Positions 32,236 through 44,623 of a stretch of DNA of 64,000 nucleotides are shown here, piece after piece. Under the pieces are notes generated by a model. It was not told the origin of the DNA and made no database searches. It was given only the letters and a program-made list of their open reading frames with translations. Origin of the DNA: Culex pipiens pallens. Taxonomy: Eukaryota; Arthropoda; Insecta; Diptera; Culicidae. How positions within the stretch are numbered: position 1 is the first letter of the stretch; each line of letters starts with the position of its first letter. Where the stretch lies: the NCBI RefSeq assembly GCF_016801865.2, contig NC_068938.1:29214240-29278239 (forward strand). The letters run 5' to 3'. The position numbers and the translations under genes are program-made.

Positions 32236-33902
32236 TTCTCAATCCGTACGTCAAACGAACCCCACTTGACGGAAGCGCCACCATCGTCACCATCGCCAAG
32301 GACGCGCGCGCCGAGAGTGAGTAAAACGGTGATAATTTCTTCCTCTTTTTCCCACACCTCTCTGGCGTGGTTGTGTCACAAGCTATTGATTCCTGCACGT
32401 GCCGTAATCATTTGATATTACACCAGACAAATATTTTGCTTTGATAGAGACAATCTTATGAGCCTGGTTCGAGATGGTAGTTGCCGGTCATGCCGGATTG
32501 ACTTCCGGGAATTTAATAAAGCGTTTGATTTGTTTCCGCTGGCAACGGAATTGGACTCGTGTAATTATTGTCACTCACAGTGGAATTTTTCCCCCGGTTC
32601 GGTGTGTGTTTGCCTGTTTGAGATCTGCTGCACAATCCTCTCTAAACAATAAATAGTCGAAATTTAGTGACAATTTCCCCCCGAAAACTGTCGCTCAAAT
32701 ATTTATACCAATTTCAAACAATTCAAACACAAACAGCACCGCCGAAAATCTAATCACATCGATTTGCTTTGTTCTGAGCAAATCCAGCGCGAATTTAGTC
32801 GGAGCGCGATCCCACTATTTGTGCAATCAAACGGAATTCTCTGTACGGATGTGGTGTGGTTCCCTTCTAGTCACCACGTGTGAAACCTACCAGCCCAGCC
32901 CCTCCCAATCGCGGAACTCCGGGCTCTGTGGGGAGGCCCTTCGTTAGGGAACCGTCTAATTGTGAATTGATCGACACGCGGTGAAAGACAGTTTATTCAA
33001 AACGCAGACAAATGGAAATCGGTTTGGACTTTGTGCACGTGGTTTTGCGCCACATGCTGTTCTGTTATTATATTTGCATTCGATTTAGTTTGAAGTCGCT
33101 TGTATCAATTTACTCGTTCCAAGTGTGGGGACAATAAAGAATAGAAGAGTTGAAATTTTGGAATTCATGACAGATTTGTTAGGGGTAGATAATTTGAACG
33201 TTTAATTATTTATAGAGATTTTTTCCAAAAATGAAATTTTCTAAACCCGGGAAACCCTTTATCCTAGTATTTTACTTTTATATTTTGTTGCCAAATTTAC
33301 ACAATTCCTGCTCGAAACTTCAAACATAAACAAAAGATGCGAACCGGATATTAGCAGTGATGGTTTGGGATTTTTACAGTCTGGAAGGCATGAATTACCC
33401 TATTGTCGGTTTCCCGCACGGGTTAAGAGGAAATTGTTGCACATGTCTTTAGATGGTAACGTGCAATAAATTTAGATATTTTTACAGCTTGCAAAATTTC
33501 AGAGACAAAATTGGTTGAAAAATAAAGATTTAATTGAGACATGATGTTTTGCTGGAAAATCTTGCTCAAAAAACGCGAAAATTTTGGGAAAACATCTTTA
33601 AATTTTTTTTTTGCTTGTTTCCTAAATATTTCTTTCTGTATTTCGTCGCATCCATTAATAAAACGTAAAAATTTGCAATATTTTAACAAAAAATGTATTT
33701 TTTTTTCTACAAAACTTTTCATGTTGATAAAAAACTACGCCATATTGTTTATGTTCAGTAGCGTTTATCAGTCCGTCAAATTTAAATAAAATAATGGTAA
33801 AATTGAAAACTTTCTAACAAACAAATATTTTTAGGCATAATTTTTACATAAATAAGTTTGTACAATAGAATGACAAAAAAAATGGAAAATTTACCATTAT
33901 TA
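32236..33902. other. Single-copy-looking intergenic stretch
   Basis: The first 80 bases continue an open, coding-like frame ending at a consensus donor (GTGAGT, 32317). Up to about 33120 the composition is moderate and non-repetitive. 33120-33902 is AT-rich. No complete gene can be supported. Confidence 0.35.
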
Positions 33903-34643
33903 AGGCTACCAACTCTTGCTGAGTAAAAATCCGTACACTTTGCCGATATGACACCATGGTATAACACAAACTGTCAAGGCATAATTTATTTAAATTTTTT
34001 AATTAAAAATATAAAACTGTCTCGTTTTGACATTTTACAAATTTTACTTTGCTTATGACTTGCACGTTCAAAAATATTCACAAAATAAACCGAGATTTGC
34101 TGAATCAAATCTTTATGTTCTTTCATTTTTTGTTAAACAAAAAGGTTTCGAAATGTCAAGTTTGCTTATAAAAATAATATAGTTTTCATGAAAACATTTC
34201 GACATTTTTTTTTTAAAGGTCCTATAAACATGTGAAATACAAAAGCTTATAGGATCTTTTGAAAAAACCTCTAGATTTGTAATTAACATGTTTACTGGTA
34301 TTCACAAGCTATAGAAAACCTTCAGATCTTTTATCGGATAAATATGTTATGTAAGGAATTTTAATAGGATAATACCTAATTGATAATCGACTGTGAACTG
34401 AGGAAAATCCGGAAAACTATCCAAATTATCTCTTTAAAGCAAATTGACAGATAAATAAAATTGTCTAATTAGAAAAAGCTTTGGCCAGATCAGAAAAGCA
34501 AATCAATTTTAAAAAGTTGTCAAAATTCCGTACAAATCCGTATTATGCGAAAAATTCCGTACACAAATTCCGGCCTGTTAAAAATCCGCGGAGAGAGTCG
34601 AAAATCCGTATGGTAAGGAAAAATTCCGTACAGTAGGTAGCCT
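33903..34643. mobile_element. TA-flanked TIR element
   Basis: AGGCTACCAACTCTTGC at the left and GTACAGTAGGTAGCCT at the right are inverted termini, flanked by TA. AAAATCCGTACA and ATTCCGTAC phrases repeat just inside both ends. The middle contains one copy of the small hairpin unit (34215-34276). There is no transposase. Confidence 0.65.
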
Positions 34644-34645
34644 TA

Positions 34646-36552
34646 GTCATAAATCATTTTTGGTCATTGTTCATTTTGAATGGTATGGAGAGTTTTATGG
34701 ACAAAATAATGATGCAAAATGACTTCTTTTGACGTAGGGAATACAAGGACAAAGTTTCATAAAAAAATACAAAGAAAAGTCGTTTTACGATGAAAAATGT
34801 CAAGTTTGAAGTAAAATCTACAATTTAGCAGTACTTGCAAAATCACTAAATAGTTTTTCCTCCCTTGATTTCGCCACCGTGGAAACATTAGTGGTTATAC
34901 GCGGATCAAAAAATAAAAGGAAGGGGGAAGCAAAGTAAATCTTCAAGCATACGCTGGATGACACTTGCTTGGCACTCACCAGCCTGCATACTGCCGCTGC
35001 AAAACGTGCCTCCGGGGCGCGATGATTCCCTCTTCCCTGGCTGGGCCAAATTTAATAGATTTTTAATGTTATAAGACTTATTTATATTTCAGCGTTATCC
35101 CACTCCTGGCCCCGTCAAACGGGGTGTGGTGGGTGGTGATGAGGGAGGAAACTGACGACGAATAAAGCGGATAATGTGCCAAAGTGCAAATAATAGAGCC
35201 CGGGCTGGAGGATGTTTATAATTAAATACTTACTTTATTTTCATATTTGTTTTATTGTGCCAACGAAATTGCTTTGTGTTTCGCGGTGGAAATCCCGCGC
35301 CTTTTTCCCCGAGGGTGAAGGGGTGCGAAAATGTAGGGGATGGGGTGGCACACACAGTTATGAGCATCGTCCTTGCCGTAAGTGACACGTGGTTCGGAAG
35401 TAGTTTTCGAGCTTTGCACATGTTCTGGTTAGAGGGATATTTATCATTTTTCATATTTGTCACCAAATTAAACACCATCAATTATATTAATCGCTTAGCG
35501 AAATGAACTTGATGTGACAATTAAAAGCATATGAAATGATAATTTGGAGAGGATTATGAGCTTTTCAGGAATGCGAACTGCGGTTAGAAAGAACCTACTG
35601 TCAGAAATTAAATGATTTTTTCTATCTGGTGGAAAATCCTTCCTCCCCAAACATTATTACGGCAAGGATTAATGGACGGAAGTTCAAAATCATAAATTAT
35701 GCCGCAATTAAGCCCTCTAAACCAACTGTTTTATTTCTGGCATCAAACAAAGAATAATATTAGTCAAGAGCATCGAGACTTCAAGAAACGCTCTTTGTGC
35801 AAAAACTTCAAATCCATTCAGCAAACAGTATCGGATGCAGGCAGGTTCGCTCCCTTCTTTTTTTCTTTGGGTGCAAATTTTTCAAGTGGCACTTTTTTGA
35901 CGAAGGTAGACTTTTGAAAAAAAAAAAACCCTTGATGCATTGTAAAGTGCGAGCATAGAAAAGCAAAATTCACCATATGATACCGCAAGGATTTACGAGG
36001 GATTTTTCCGTTTTTTCTTCTTAAAAATATGTGGAAGGAAAACGTTTGATGATTTTTATTCATGGTCCAGATTCCTCACCCCAATGTGGACTCTCGCTCT
36101 TACTCCGTGCAAGCATAATAGAGTCGACCGTGTTTGTCGATCGGATTGGAGTGCAGGAATAAAAAAAAATGTGAGTTGTAGTGTGTATGGTATTATTGTA
36201 GCGTATCCAAACAGAGAGTGTGGCGCAGAGTGCGAACTTGAAAAGTGCATGCAGTCACTGGTTATGGTATGTAAAAGTGCAATAAGTTTGAATTGATCTT
36301 GAAATTATAAAAAATGACTCGATAGAGTAAATAACAAGATTCAAAATAATGTTGGAAGTTATTTATTGTAAAAAAATGTAATACTAAGAACAATTCTCTG
36401 AGACCTCGAATAACGATTTTTTGTTGTTGCATTTTTGATTTGGCTGAAACTTGTGTAATACTTTAGGGTCGCTTTTTATCGTTGAAGTTTATATGGAAAA
36501 AATCGCGAAAATGTATGGGGAAAACATCGCTTCAGGATTTTGACAGCAGGTG
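34646..36552. other. Intergenic stretch
   Basis: 34660-34760 contains a fragment related to the 7.9/61.4/63.0-kb repeat (TATGGACAAAATAATGATG). 34900-35600 and 36050-36290 look single copy. Short ORFs there lack coding signature. Confidence 0.4.
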
Positions 36553-36858
36553 GCGCAGGTCTCGCCCAAATTTGTTCAAGTGTGAGATTCATGTAGGAAA
36601 TTCAATCCCTACAACTTTGTCGAAGGGTGCCAGAAGATCCAAGTTGATCTTGATGAGTTATTAGCAATGCGATGAAAAGAAATCGGCTTATATACTTGAA
36701 AGTATATAAGAAGTATTTAGGACGTACATAAGTAAATACTTTTTCTAAAAAATCATAAAAAATCAGGATAAACTTGGATCGTGTCGCACCCTTCGACAAA
36801 GTTGTAGGGAATAGAATTTCCTACAAGAATCTCACACTTGGACAATTTTGGGTGAGAT
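36553..36858. repeat. MITE-like inverted repeat
   Basis: The arms (about 36553-36634 and 36784-36858) share CAAGTGTGAGATTC, GTAGGAAATTC and ACAACTTTGTCGAAGGGTGC in opposite orientation. About 150 bases of unrelated sequence separate them. Exact ends are not resolved. Confidence 0.65.
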
Positions 36859-37017
36859 TATGTATTATGAATTATTTGAATTTTTTTTAAATAATATTTT
36901 CTGTATCAAAGTGGCTGAACAGTAGGGTACTCAGTAATATGATTCTTGGCTTCATAATCGAAATTTTTTTTGCAATTCCGTCGTGAAACTACTTACTTTT
37001 CCTGACATTCTTGCATA

Positions 37018-37900
37018 GTGCGTCCATCTCGGGAATTCCCGGGACAAAAATCCCGGGATTATTTCAAAATCGGGAATCCCCGAATCCTGGGATTTTTAAA
37101 AATTTGTCCCGGGAATTCCCGAAATTAAAAAAAAATCTAATTTTATTCTGGAAATTCAGATTTGGTTGTGGAAACAGATAACAAGTTGAAAACATAGTAA
37201 TCGATAACAATTCAAAAGCATTCAAATTTTCATTCGGCATATATCAGCTTTTATTTGGATTATTAGGGAAAATTGTTAAATTTTTAGTTTCCATAATTTC
37301 TAGCGCTTTAAATATTGTCTATTTATTTTATATATTTTTTTTAAAGATTGGGTATTATATTTGCTTATATTTTGATTTTGAATTTGAAAAAATATCATAT
37401 AAAATTATTTTTCATCGAATTAAGACAGCTGTTTTATATAAAACATGAAATTCAAAACCTATCTAAAATTTTGCAATAAAAAAAAATTACAATGACCAGT
37501 TTTATTTTTTATATATCGCTTCTTGTTTTTTATTATATTTTCAAAGTAATTTTTCTGGCTTTTCTAGTCACGTCATAAACAAAAATAAATAAAACACAAT
37601 GTATTTAAAATGTGGTTAATTTTAATTCCAAAGCACAACACAGATAAAAATAAATCATTTTTAATGTCTTAAAAGCAATCTAAAAACTGCTGTCCTTGTT
37701 TCTATTGAAGTGTAGATTATCACCAATTAATATTTTTGAGCTAATTCTATGACTTTTAGCTTGAAAACAAAGCCAATATAATGAAAACATAGATTTTATG
37801 ACTGTTTCAAAAATTTCCGGAGATTCCGGGAATTCCCGGGATTTCAAAAATATTTTTCCCGTTTACCGGGAAATTCAAAACCCGGGAAAATTGGACGCCC
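37018..37900. mobile_element. TA-flanked element with CCCGGGAATTCCCGGG-type ends
   Basis: The left end is GTGCGTCCATCTCGGGAAT and the right end reversed is GGGCGTCCAATTTTCCCGGG, with TA outside both. Subterminal blocks repeat GGGAATTCCCGGGA in several phases. The 700-bp middle is AT-rich and non-coding. Confidence 0.72.
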
Positions 37901-37902
37901 TA

Positions 37903-39747
37903 TTCTTGAACGACGAAATAGCCTAGCATTCGTCGTATTTATCCAACTCAGTGAACCTCGTTGGATAAATGTACGGCTCGTGTTGAAAAAAATCCTCTTT
38001 TTGCAACTTGTTGCATAAACTTTTACTTTATGCTTTTAAAGTGAAGACTTCCATCATTGCCATGATTTTTCGTTAAATGATATAAATTTTGCGTCGCTTT
38101 CAATATTTTGACAAAATTCCTTCTACAAGTTGTTCAGAATAGTGTCCTACACATGCTGATTCCTTTTGGAAACGATTATCCCATTCCTTGCAAAGTTATG
38201 GAAATCGTCATTAATCAATGATTGCCAACTAGGACGTCAATGATTGTTCCACAAAATTATATAAATTTTGAGACACATTTGATTTAGATCAAAAATTCCT
38301 TCAGTGGCTTCAAGAAGGCAACAACCGGCACATGCTGATTCATTTTGGTGGAGAAATTCGTTAAATTGAATTTTGTACAGAATATTTTAGAGTGATGATC
38401 AATTATCTCCCAAAATGATCAACGGCTTCACCTTAAGCTTCTTTGAAAAGTACTTGCGATTTAACCTTCCATTGATATTCGAGATGGAAAAGATAGGTGA
38501 GAAAAAAATCATGAAGGATTGACGTTTTGCTAATGTAATAACTTAAAAAAAAACAAGTCTTTCCGCTTTCAATTCGTGAAAAAATAAAGCAATTTATTTT
38601 CTGTTTAAATTACTACCCAGAGTTTTTGGAAATGGAAATTTCTGAGAAAATTAGACGCTCTAGTCCACTATGGGGTTTCAGGCGGCCATAAATCGAAAAC
38701 CCGTCATACTCTAATTATTTTTTTGGTATTTTTTTTCTAACTAAGAAAAATCCGGAGTTTGAAAGTTGTAGGTTCAAAATTCACTGAATTGCAGACCTTC
38801 AAAGACGAAAAGAGTAAGAAAAAACATGTTTTTTGACAAAAAAAAATGATTGTTTTTCATAGTTGTACTGTGTAGCTGTTTATGTATTTTTTCCTGCATC
38901 ATTATATATATTCAAAAAGGTAATTGATTCCATTGCAGGTAACTTGCCTTGAACATTTTAGAGCAATTTTGCCTACATGAAACTTTAATTAACAAAAGTT
39001 ATACTAAAAAGTATTTAAATTTTGTAAAATCCGTATATTTATACCAAATAACTTTGTATTTTTGGTTAAATGAAGTTAAAACTCTATAAATATGCCAAAA
39101 ATCACTTTTAATTCATGTTTTGAAAGATTTTCATGGATTTTGAAAAATTTAATGAAGAAAAATCAAAGTGTCTCATTGTTACCCATGAGCTGAAATGAGT
39201 GGGGAACAATGAGACAGCCCTGGATTCTGGGTATATTCTAAATTTTGGTCAAACCTAATGAAAGGACATTGTAGCCCAATTCAATTCCTATGGAACGTCG
39301 AAAGAAATTTGAAGAAATATTAGTTTTGGTGTTAATGGCAGCCTACGAGCGAAAAAGTAATTTTTGTCCATAATTTACTTTTACACCCCATAATCAAACA
39401 TTTATGAATAACTTTTCAAGGGAGCGTCCATAACCAAAGCCATTATAATGGCAGACGTGTATCCAGTAGACACACGATTCACCCACATATGAGCCTGATT
39501 GATTGAAACTACGACTTGTGAGAGCCATTTTATCATTGTTCCCCGTGTCTCATTGATGACTACTCTACCCTACCTGCGGAGGCAGAAATGACGTACCTGC
39601 TATGTATGTTATGAAATCGATTTGATATTCATGACTTTGTTGGTACTTAGGTACGTTTAATAAAATTAGATATTCCTATTCTGAGTATTTTACAGAAACG
39701 ATTAGTCGAATATTCATATCAGTTCGTTGTTGTGTTCTTTTGAAAGT
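37903..39747. other. AT-rich intergenic stretch
   Basis: No gene is recognised. Near 39160-39560 the text repeatedly contains GTCTCATTG and GGGAACAATGAGAC-type phrases, probably an old inverted repeat. Confidence 0.4.
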
Positions 39748-40002
39748 ATGGATAATAATACCGTAGTGTCCCTGTACGATATAATGAAGCACTATTCTGA
39801 AAACGTGAGAACTGCTTTCGAGTATATTTGTAAGAATTACAACATTGCAGAACCATCACATGATCAACTCAGGGAAAAACCACAGAGGAAAAACTACGCA
39901 TGTTGTTCTGTAGCTTCAAAACGAGGTATACAAAAGCCCATAGAAGAAGTTCATACTTTAAGTAATCTAACGACAATCGGTTACATAGTGATTTTGATTT
40001 AG
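39748..40002 (+). CDS. Orphan 84-codon ORF (possible gene fragment)
   Basis: ATG 39748 opens MDNNTVVSLYDIMKHYSENV and runs to TAG 40000-40002. About 25 bases upstream lies TCAGTTCG, which matches the arthropod initiator, so a short capped 5' leader is possible. Just before the stop a second frame opens (LHSDFDLEEFIVENVNF and onward to about 40081). A single-base shift near 39965 would therefore join two acidic, coding-like pieces. I recognise no family. It may be a decayed gene, a transposase fragment or chance. Confidence 0.25.
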   Translation: MDNNTVVSLYDIMKHYSENVRTAFEYICKNYNIAEPSHDQLREKPQRKNYACCSVASKRGIQKPIEEVHTLSNLTTIGYIVILI

Positions 40003-42571
40003 AAGAATTTATCGTGGAAAACGTTAATTTTGCAAGTGAATCAACAAAAAACGTGGACGAGAATCCATACAATGTTCCATAAAACACATCAAATTTTAAT
40101 TGGGGAGGGGGGGAGGGGGGGTGTCTTCAAAGAGAGGTGGATTTTAACTCAAGAAGAAGGGGAGGGAGATTAAACGTAAATCAGAAACTTTAACATAGCA
40201 TAAGCCGCCATTCCGTGCATCAAATAGACAGAGCTAGAATATTAAAATTCACCACTTTAATGCATGTGGCCTCAAATATATGAAAAAATCGAAAATCAAA
40301 CTTTTTTTGGAAAAATATCAAAATTCATTTGTTTTCATTATTCTAAGTACAAACAACACAAAAAAGTCACAAAAAAGCTTGCTTGTATGGAAATACCCCA
40401 TAGTGTAGTCTTCTTTTTGGATATTGAACGTTTTACAATAATAAATTTAAATTACAAAATGTTAAAAAGAAATTTTTGTTTTGTTGCTAGTTCAAACGGC
40501 AGTGCTGAATATTTGATCACCCTCATAATTTTCAAAATCACCAGAAACAGCGCAATACCAAAAGCAACCAACAGTGCAACAATGCTGCCAGAAAGCCGCG
40601 AACAAATGAATGGAAATTCGTATCAACCCAAGAGCCCACTTCTGGCCCCGTTAAGGAGGATAAGATTATCGCTATTATTCTGCCTTAGGGGTTCGGTTGC
40701 GTTCTGGGAGGGGGAAATCAGAAGGGATTAGCCGGGAATCATAAACCAGCGATGAATGAATGGTCGTGAATCGAGCGTGAAATTTTCGAGTCCTAAAGTG
40801 AAACTGTTGGCCCTAGGGTAAGTGACACTTGTGTTGAGCTTTTCGATTCATTCTAGAGGTTTTTGCATAAACCCGGACAACTTTGGGTGCACTTACCCTG
40901 CTGGTCGAGTATGATCCTTTTCCAAATGTTGGAAAAAAGAACAAAGAGTATGGTATAGGTATATTCGCTTGATTTAATATCACTTTATTAATTCGCTCGG
41001 TGGGACACACATTGGTGACATTGAGCTATCAGGATGAAAAAGGAACCTGGTAATAAGGGATATTAAATCGATACGTTTGATTTTGATTGTGGTCATGATT
41101 TTTTAATGTTTATACTAGAAACATATTATGCGAAGGGATTTGTCATAAAAAAGTTATAAAAAGAGAACAATTTTCAAAAATAAAAAAGGTACACATCATG
41201 TTTGTAATCTGTTGAGCCTGTAAATATACATACACCGCAGAAACTTAACGATATTCAATAGGTCAAACCGGTGGAAATCGGCTTTGCTGAACCGTGCTTT
41301 GAAAAATCGACAAAAGCCAGAGAAAAATCCGCTCGCTCTCGACGACTTGTTTATTGTACAGCTTTGTCCGTTCCGTGGCACTTGAAACTAAAAAAAAAAT
41401 GATACTAGGTTGGGATTCTTTGCGATGAACTTTCCGGGAGAAAAAAAAATGCCAGCCAGTACAGCAGCAATAAACAAGCGGATTGTTCTTCATTCGACTT
41501 TGCGCCGAAGAGGATTTTTCTCTTCCCCTCGGTCGAAAGTCAACAACAGATTGCCAAGTTGAGAACAAACAAGTATAACGACCTTTGAATTACGGAGATT
41601 TTTGCTTTTTTGGCAGTCAACTCTTGGAGCACATTTTTTTTTATAGTCACGCTTAGTGGGATCAATTTTTTACTAAAGATTCAAACAAGTTTTTGAAGTT
41701 TCATTGTTCTCTCCATTTATTTTTTAAAATAAAACAGCATGCATTTGTCACCAACTATTTCTTCAAGAAAATTTGCACAAAATAGTACAAATGGCACAAA
41801 CAACCATACGACAAAGAAAGCTGTTATGCGTGTAAGGTGCCTTACAGGATAGTACGAAAATACCCTGGTTTGTTTGCACCAAAGAGTTGACCGTGCTCCT
41901 AAATATAGAGAAAAAAATTACACAAAAGAATGTGTACAATTTGTGTATGTACTGGATAATAAATACAATTTGATAAAAAAAATCAATATTAGTGAATAAC
42001 ATTAGGATATCCATAAGCCTAACAAAATATTTACCTTTTTTATTATTATAAAATTAATTTTAAAATAATTAATTTATACTAAGGATTATAACAAATTATT
42101 AAATAAGACAAATGCGTTTATGCAACGCACGAGTCTTTTTGTTTATAATTCCGTTATAAAACTACATACTTTTCCTGTAATTTTTTTTGCATCGGCAAAA
42201 ATAACAGTACTGAAAAACATCCTTTTAAAAATCTTCTACTATTTTACTTGAATTTATGGATATGTTGAATTAATGTTATTGTAATGTGATACAGTCATGA
42301 ATTGTTTATCTGTGTTTTATTTAATCAGAAACGATTCCGAATTTTCCTGGATCAGGGTGTGGAGATTTTTTTAAACATGAGAATTAAATTGAATTGACTT
42401 ATTCAGTTAAGAATAGTTCATAATTTTTGCTAGTGTGCGTATGCGAAACGTAAATCTTTATAGAGAGCATAACTTATTGCTATGAAGTTATATCATTGAA
42501 ATTTAAGTTCTACCAAAGTCAAACTTTTGAAATGAACATATTTTCAAAAAAAAAAAAAAAAATTTGAAATA
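40003..42571. other. Intergenic stretch
   Basis: 40100-40122 has three G runs of 4, 7 and 7 (GGGGAGGGGGGGAGGGGGGG), capable of quadruplex formation. 40540-41050 and 41200-41560 are single-copy looking and moderately GC-rich, while 41600-42570 is AT-rich. No exon can be supported. Confidence 0.4.
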
Positions 42572-42982
42572 CAGTCCAGACTCGATTATCCGAAGGCCTC
42601 GGAAAAATTTCACTTCGGATAATCGAAACTTCGGATAATCGAATCACGAAAAAACATTTTTTTCGCTGTCTTATTTTTGATTGTCGAGCTTAAGTATGAC
42701 CCCTAAACTATGCTAAAGTGATTTACTTTTTTTTAATCCAAGATGGCGGCCAATATGGCGGTGACGAAATATTGAAAAAATGCATTTTATTATTTAATAA
42801 GCAAACGCAATAAGCAATCGCAGAACTCGAATTTAATGTTAAAACAAGAAAAAGAAAAAAACGAATTTTTTTTTTTGTTTGTGGTTCCATTATCTGAAGT
42901 CCCATACAAAGCTTCAAATAATTGAACTTCGGATATTCGAAACTTCGGATAATCGAGGCTTCGGATAATCGAGTCTGGACTG
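42572..42982 (+). mobile_element. Pogo-like TA MITE
   Basis: CAGTCCAGACTCGATTATCC at the left and GGATAATCGAGTCTGGACTG at the right are near-perfect TIRs flanked by TA. This is the best preserved of the four family members here and serves as the intact reference for the interrupted copy at 46239-48053. Confidence 0.88.
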
Positions 42983-43032
42983 TATTGCTATAACTATTTT
43001 TAATTTAAAGTTGGATTTCCAAAAAAAACTAA

Positions 43033-43794
43033 CTTAATCCACCTATTTGGTTGGAGCCTTCCTCACAACAATGGCTGTACACAAGTTTCATTCTATTTTT
43101 TAGATCCGGCTTCAAAAAAGTACATCAATATCACTTAAGGGGCTATATCTCGAGACAGGGTTGCCAGATCTTCAATGTTTTAGACTCGTTGGAAAGGTCT
43201 TTTGATAACCTAACCAACAATGCGTCGGATGGTGGATCCGGACATAGTTTACATACATTTAAGTGAGATCCGGCTTCAAAAAAGTACATCAATATCACTT
43301 AAGGGGCTATATCTCGAGACAGGGTTGCCAGATCTTCAATGTTTTGGACTCATTGGAAAGGTATCTTGATTACCTAACCAACGATGGGTCGGATGATGGA
43401 CCCGGACATAGTTTACATACAGTTAAGTGAGATCCAAATATATGTGAAAAAACGTTTTTATACATAACTTTTGAACTACTTATCGAAACTTCAATCTGTA
43501 TAAAACTCGATCTATGGGACCCTAAACCAAGTCGAATGCAACAAGTTCGAGTCAAATCGGTTCAGCCAGTGCCGAGAAACATGAGCTAGTTTGTTGGTCA
43601 CATACATACATACACACACACATACACACACACATACACACACACATACACACACACATACACACAGACATTTGTTCAGTTTTCGATTCTGAGTCGATAT
43701 GTATACATGAAGGTGGGTCTATGACGTTTTTATACGAAGTTCATTTTTAGAGCAGGATTATAGCCTTACCTCAGTGAGGAAGGCAAAATAATCG
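43033..43794 (+). mobile_element. Dispersed repeat with 164-bp internal units, copy 1
   Basis: It begins CTTAATCCACCTATTTGGTT and ends CAGTGAGGAAGGC. A unit starting AGATCCGGCTTCAAAAAAGT repeats at 43102 and 43266 (period 164). A (CA)n/(CATA) microsatellite follows at 43600-43669. The same family is inverted at 46764-47996. It is non-coding; the class is undetermined. Confidence 0.72.
43600..43669 (+). repeat. (ACAC/ATAC)n microsatellite
   Basis: A compound CA/CATA run inside the dispersed repeat. The homologous position in the copy at 46885-46917 carries a (GT)n run, so the microsatellite belongs to the element. Confidence 0.85.
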
Positions 43795-44037
43795 ATTTTG
43801 TTATATGTTTTATGAATGTTAGAACAGCTTTTAAGCTACACTGCATGATTGAAATATCCAAAAATATGAATTTAAAAAAATATAAGTGTATGGAAAATAT
43901 GTTTAAAAGCTAAATCATTTTTTTCAATCAAAAAGTAAGTAAGCAAATTTTAGGTAAAGTTCAACGTTTTGGAGTTATAGTCAACTTTCGTTAAATTGAA
44001 CATTTCCAGACTTTTTTTTATTAGGTCCTATAAACAT

Positions 44038-44615
44038 TAGGATGTAATAAAAATGACTTCTTGGCGGGCATTCAGGGGTTTGTTCCGGTGGGCATACTGA
44101 GCCCAAATCCCAAATATGAGCTTGATTGGACGTAACAGGAGCTGGCGCTCCGCCCTTCAATTTTAAATGGGATTTAACCCGTAAAAATACTTTTTTTTCA
44201 AAAATTTCTATTTTTGAGGCATTTTGGCCACCAATGCGTTTACCAAAAACATCACTGGCGTGTAGACCAGATCCTTGCGCATTTTTGGTATATATAGCAT
44301 TGAAGTTTGGAGTAATCTGGAGCTCTGTACAGACCTTCAAAGTTTGGCATTTTTTCGAAAAATCGGCCCCGGCAAAATCAAATGGCGTCTCAGGCGTCGC
44401 GAGGTGCGACGCATATCTTTTTTGACGGGGACGGTTTTTTGAAAAAATGCCAAACTTTGAAGGTCTGTACAGAGCTTAAATCCCATCTAAAATGAAAGGG
44501 CGGAGCGCCAGCTCCTGTTACGTCCAATCAAGCTCATATTTGGGATTTGGGCTCAGTATGCCCACCGGGACAAACCCCTGAATGCCCACCAAAAAGTCAA
44601 TTTTGTTACACTCTA
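44038..44615. mobile_element. hAT-like hairpin MITE with 8-bp duplication
   Basis: The 8-mer ATAAACAT lies on both sides (44030-44037 and 44616-44623). The termini TAGGATGTAATAAAA and the reversed right end TAGAGTGTAACAAAA match and fit the YARNG start of hAT elements. Long arms (about 44060-44165 and 44478-44590) are near-perfect inversions sharing GGAGCTGGCGCTCCGCCCTT or its complement. A second internal inversion (CCAAACTTTGAAGGTCTGTA) lies inside. It interrupted a copy of the small CTATAAACAT(ATG) hairpin unit. Confidence 0.85.
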
Positions 44616-44623
44616 ATAAACAT

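Noticed and set aside
32140..32398. Minus-strand ORF reading into element copy 2 (VRIEKV end)
   Set aside because: It competes with the plus-strand frame, which crosses the insertion site and ends at a consensus donor. The minus frame stops at the target duplication and has no start or splice support.
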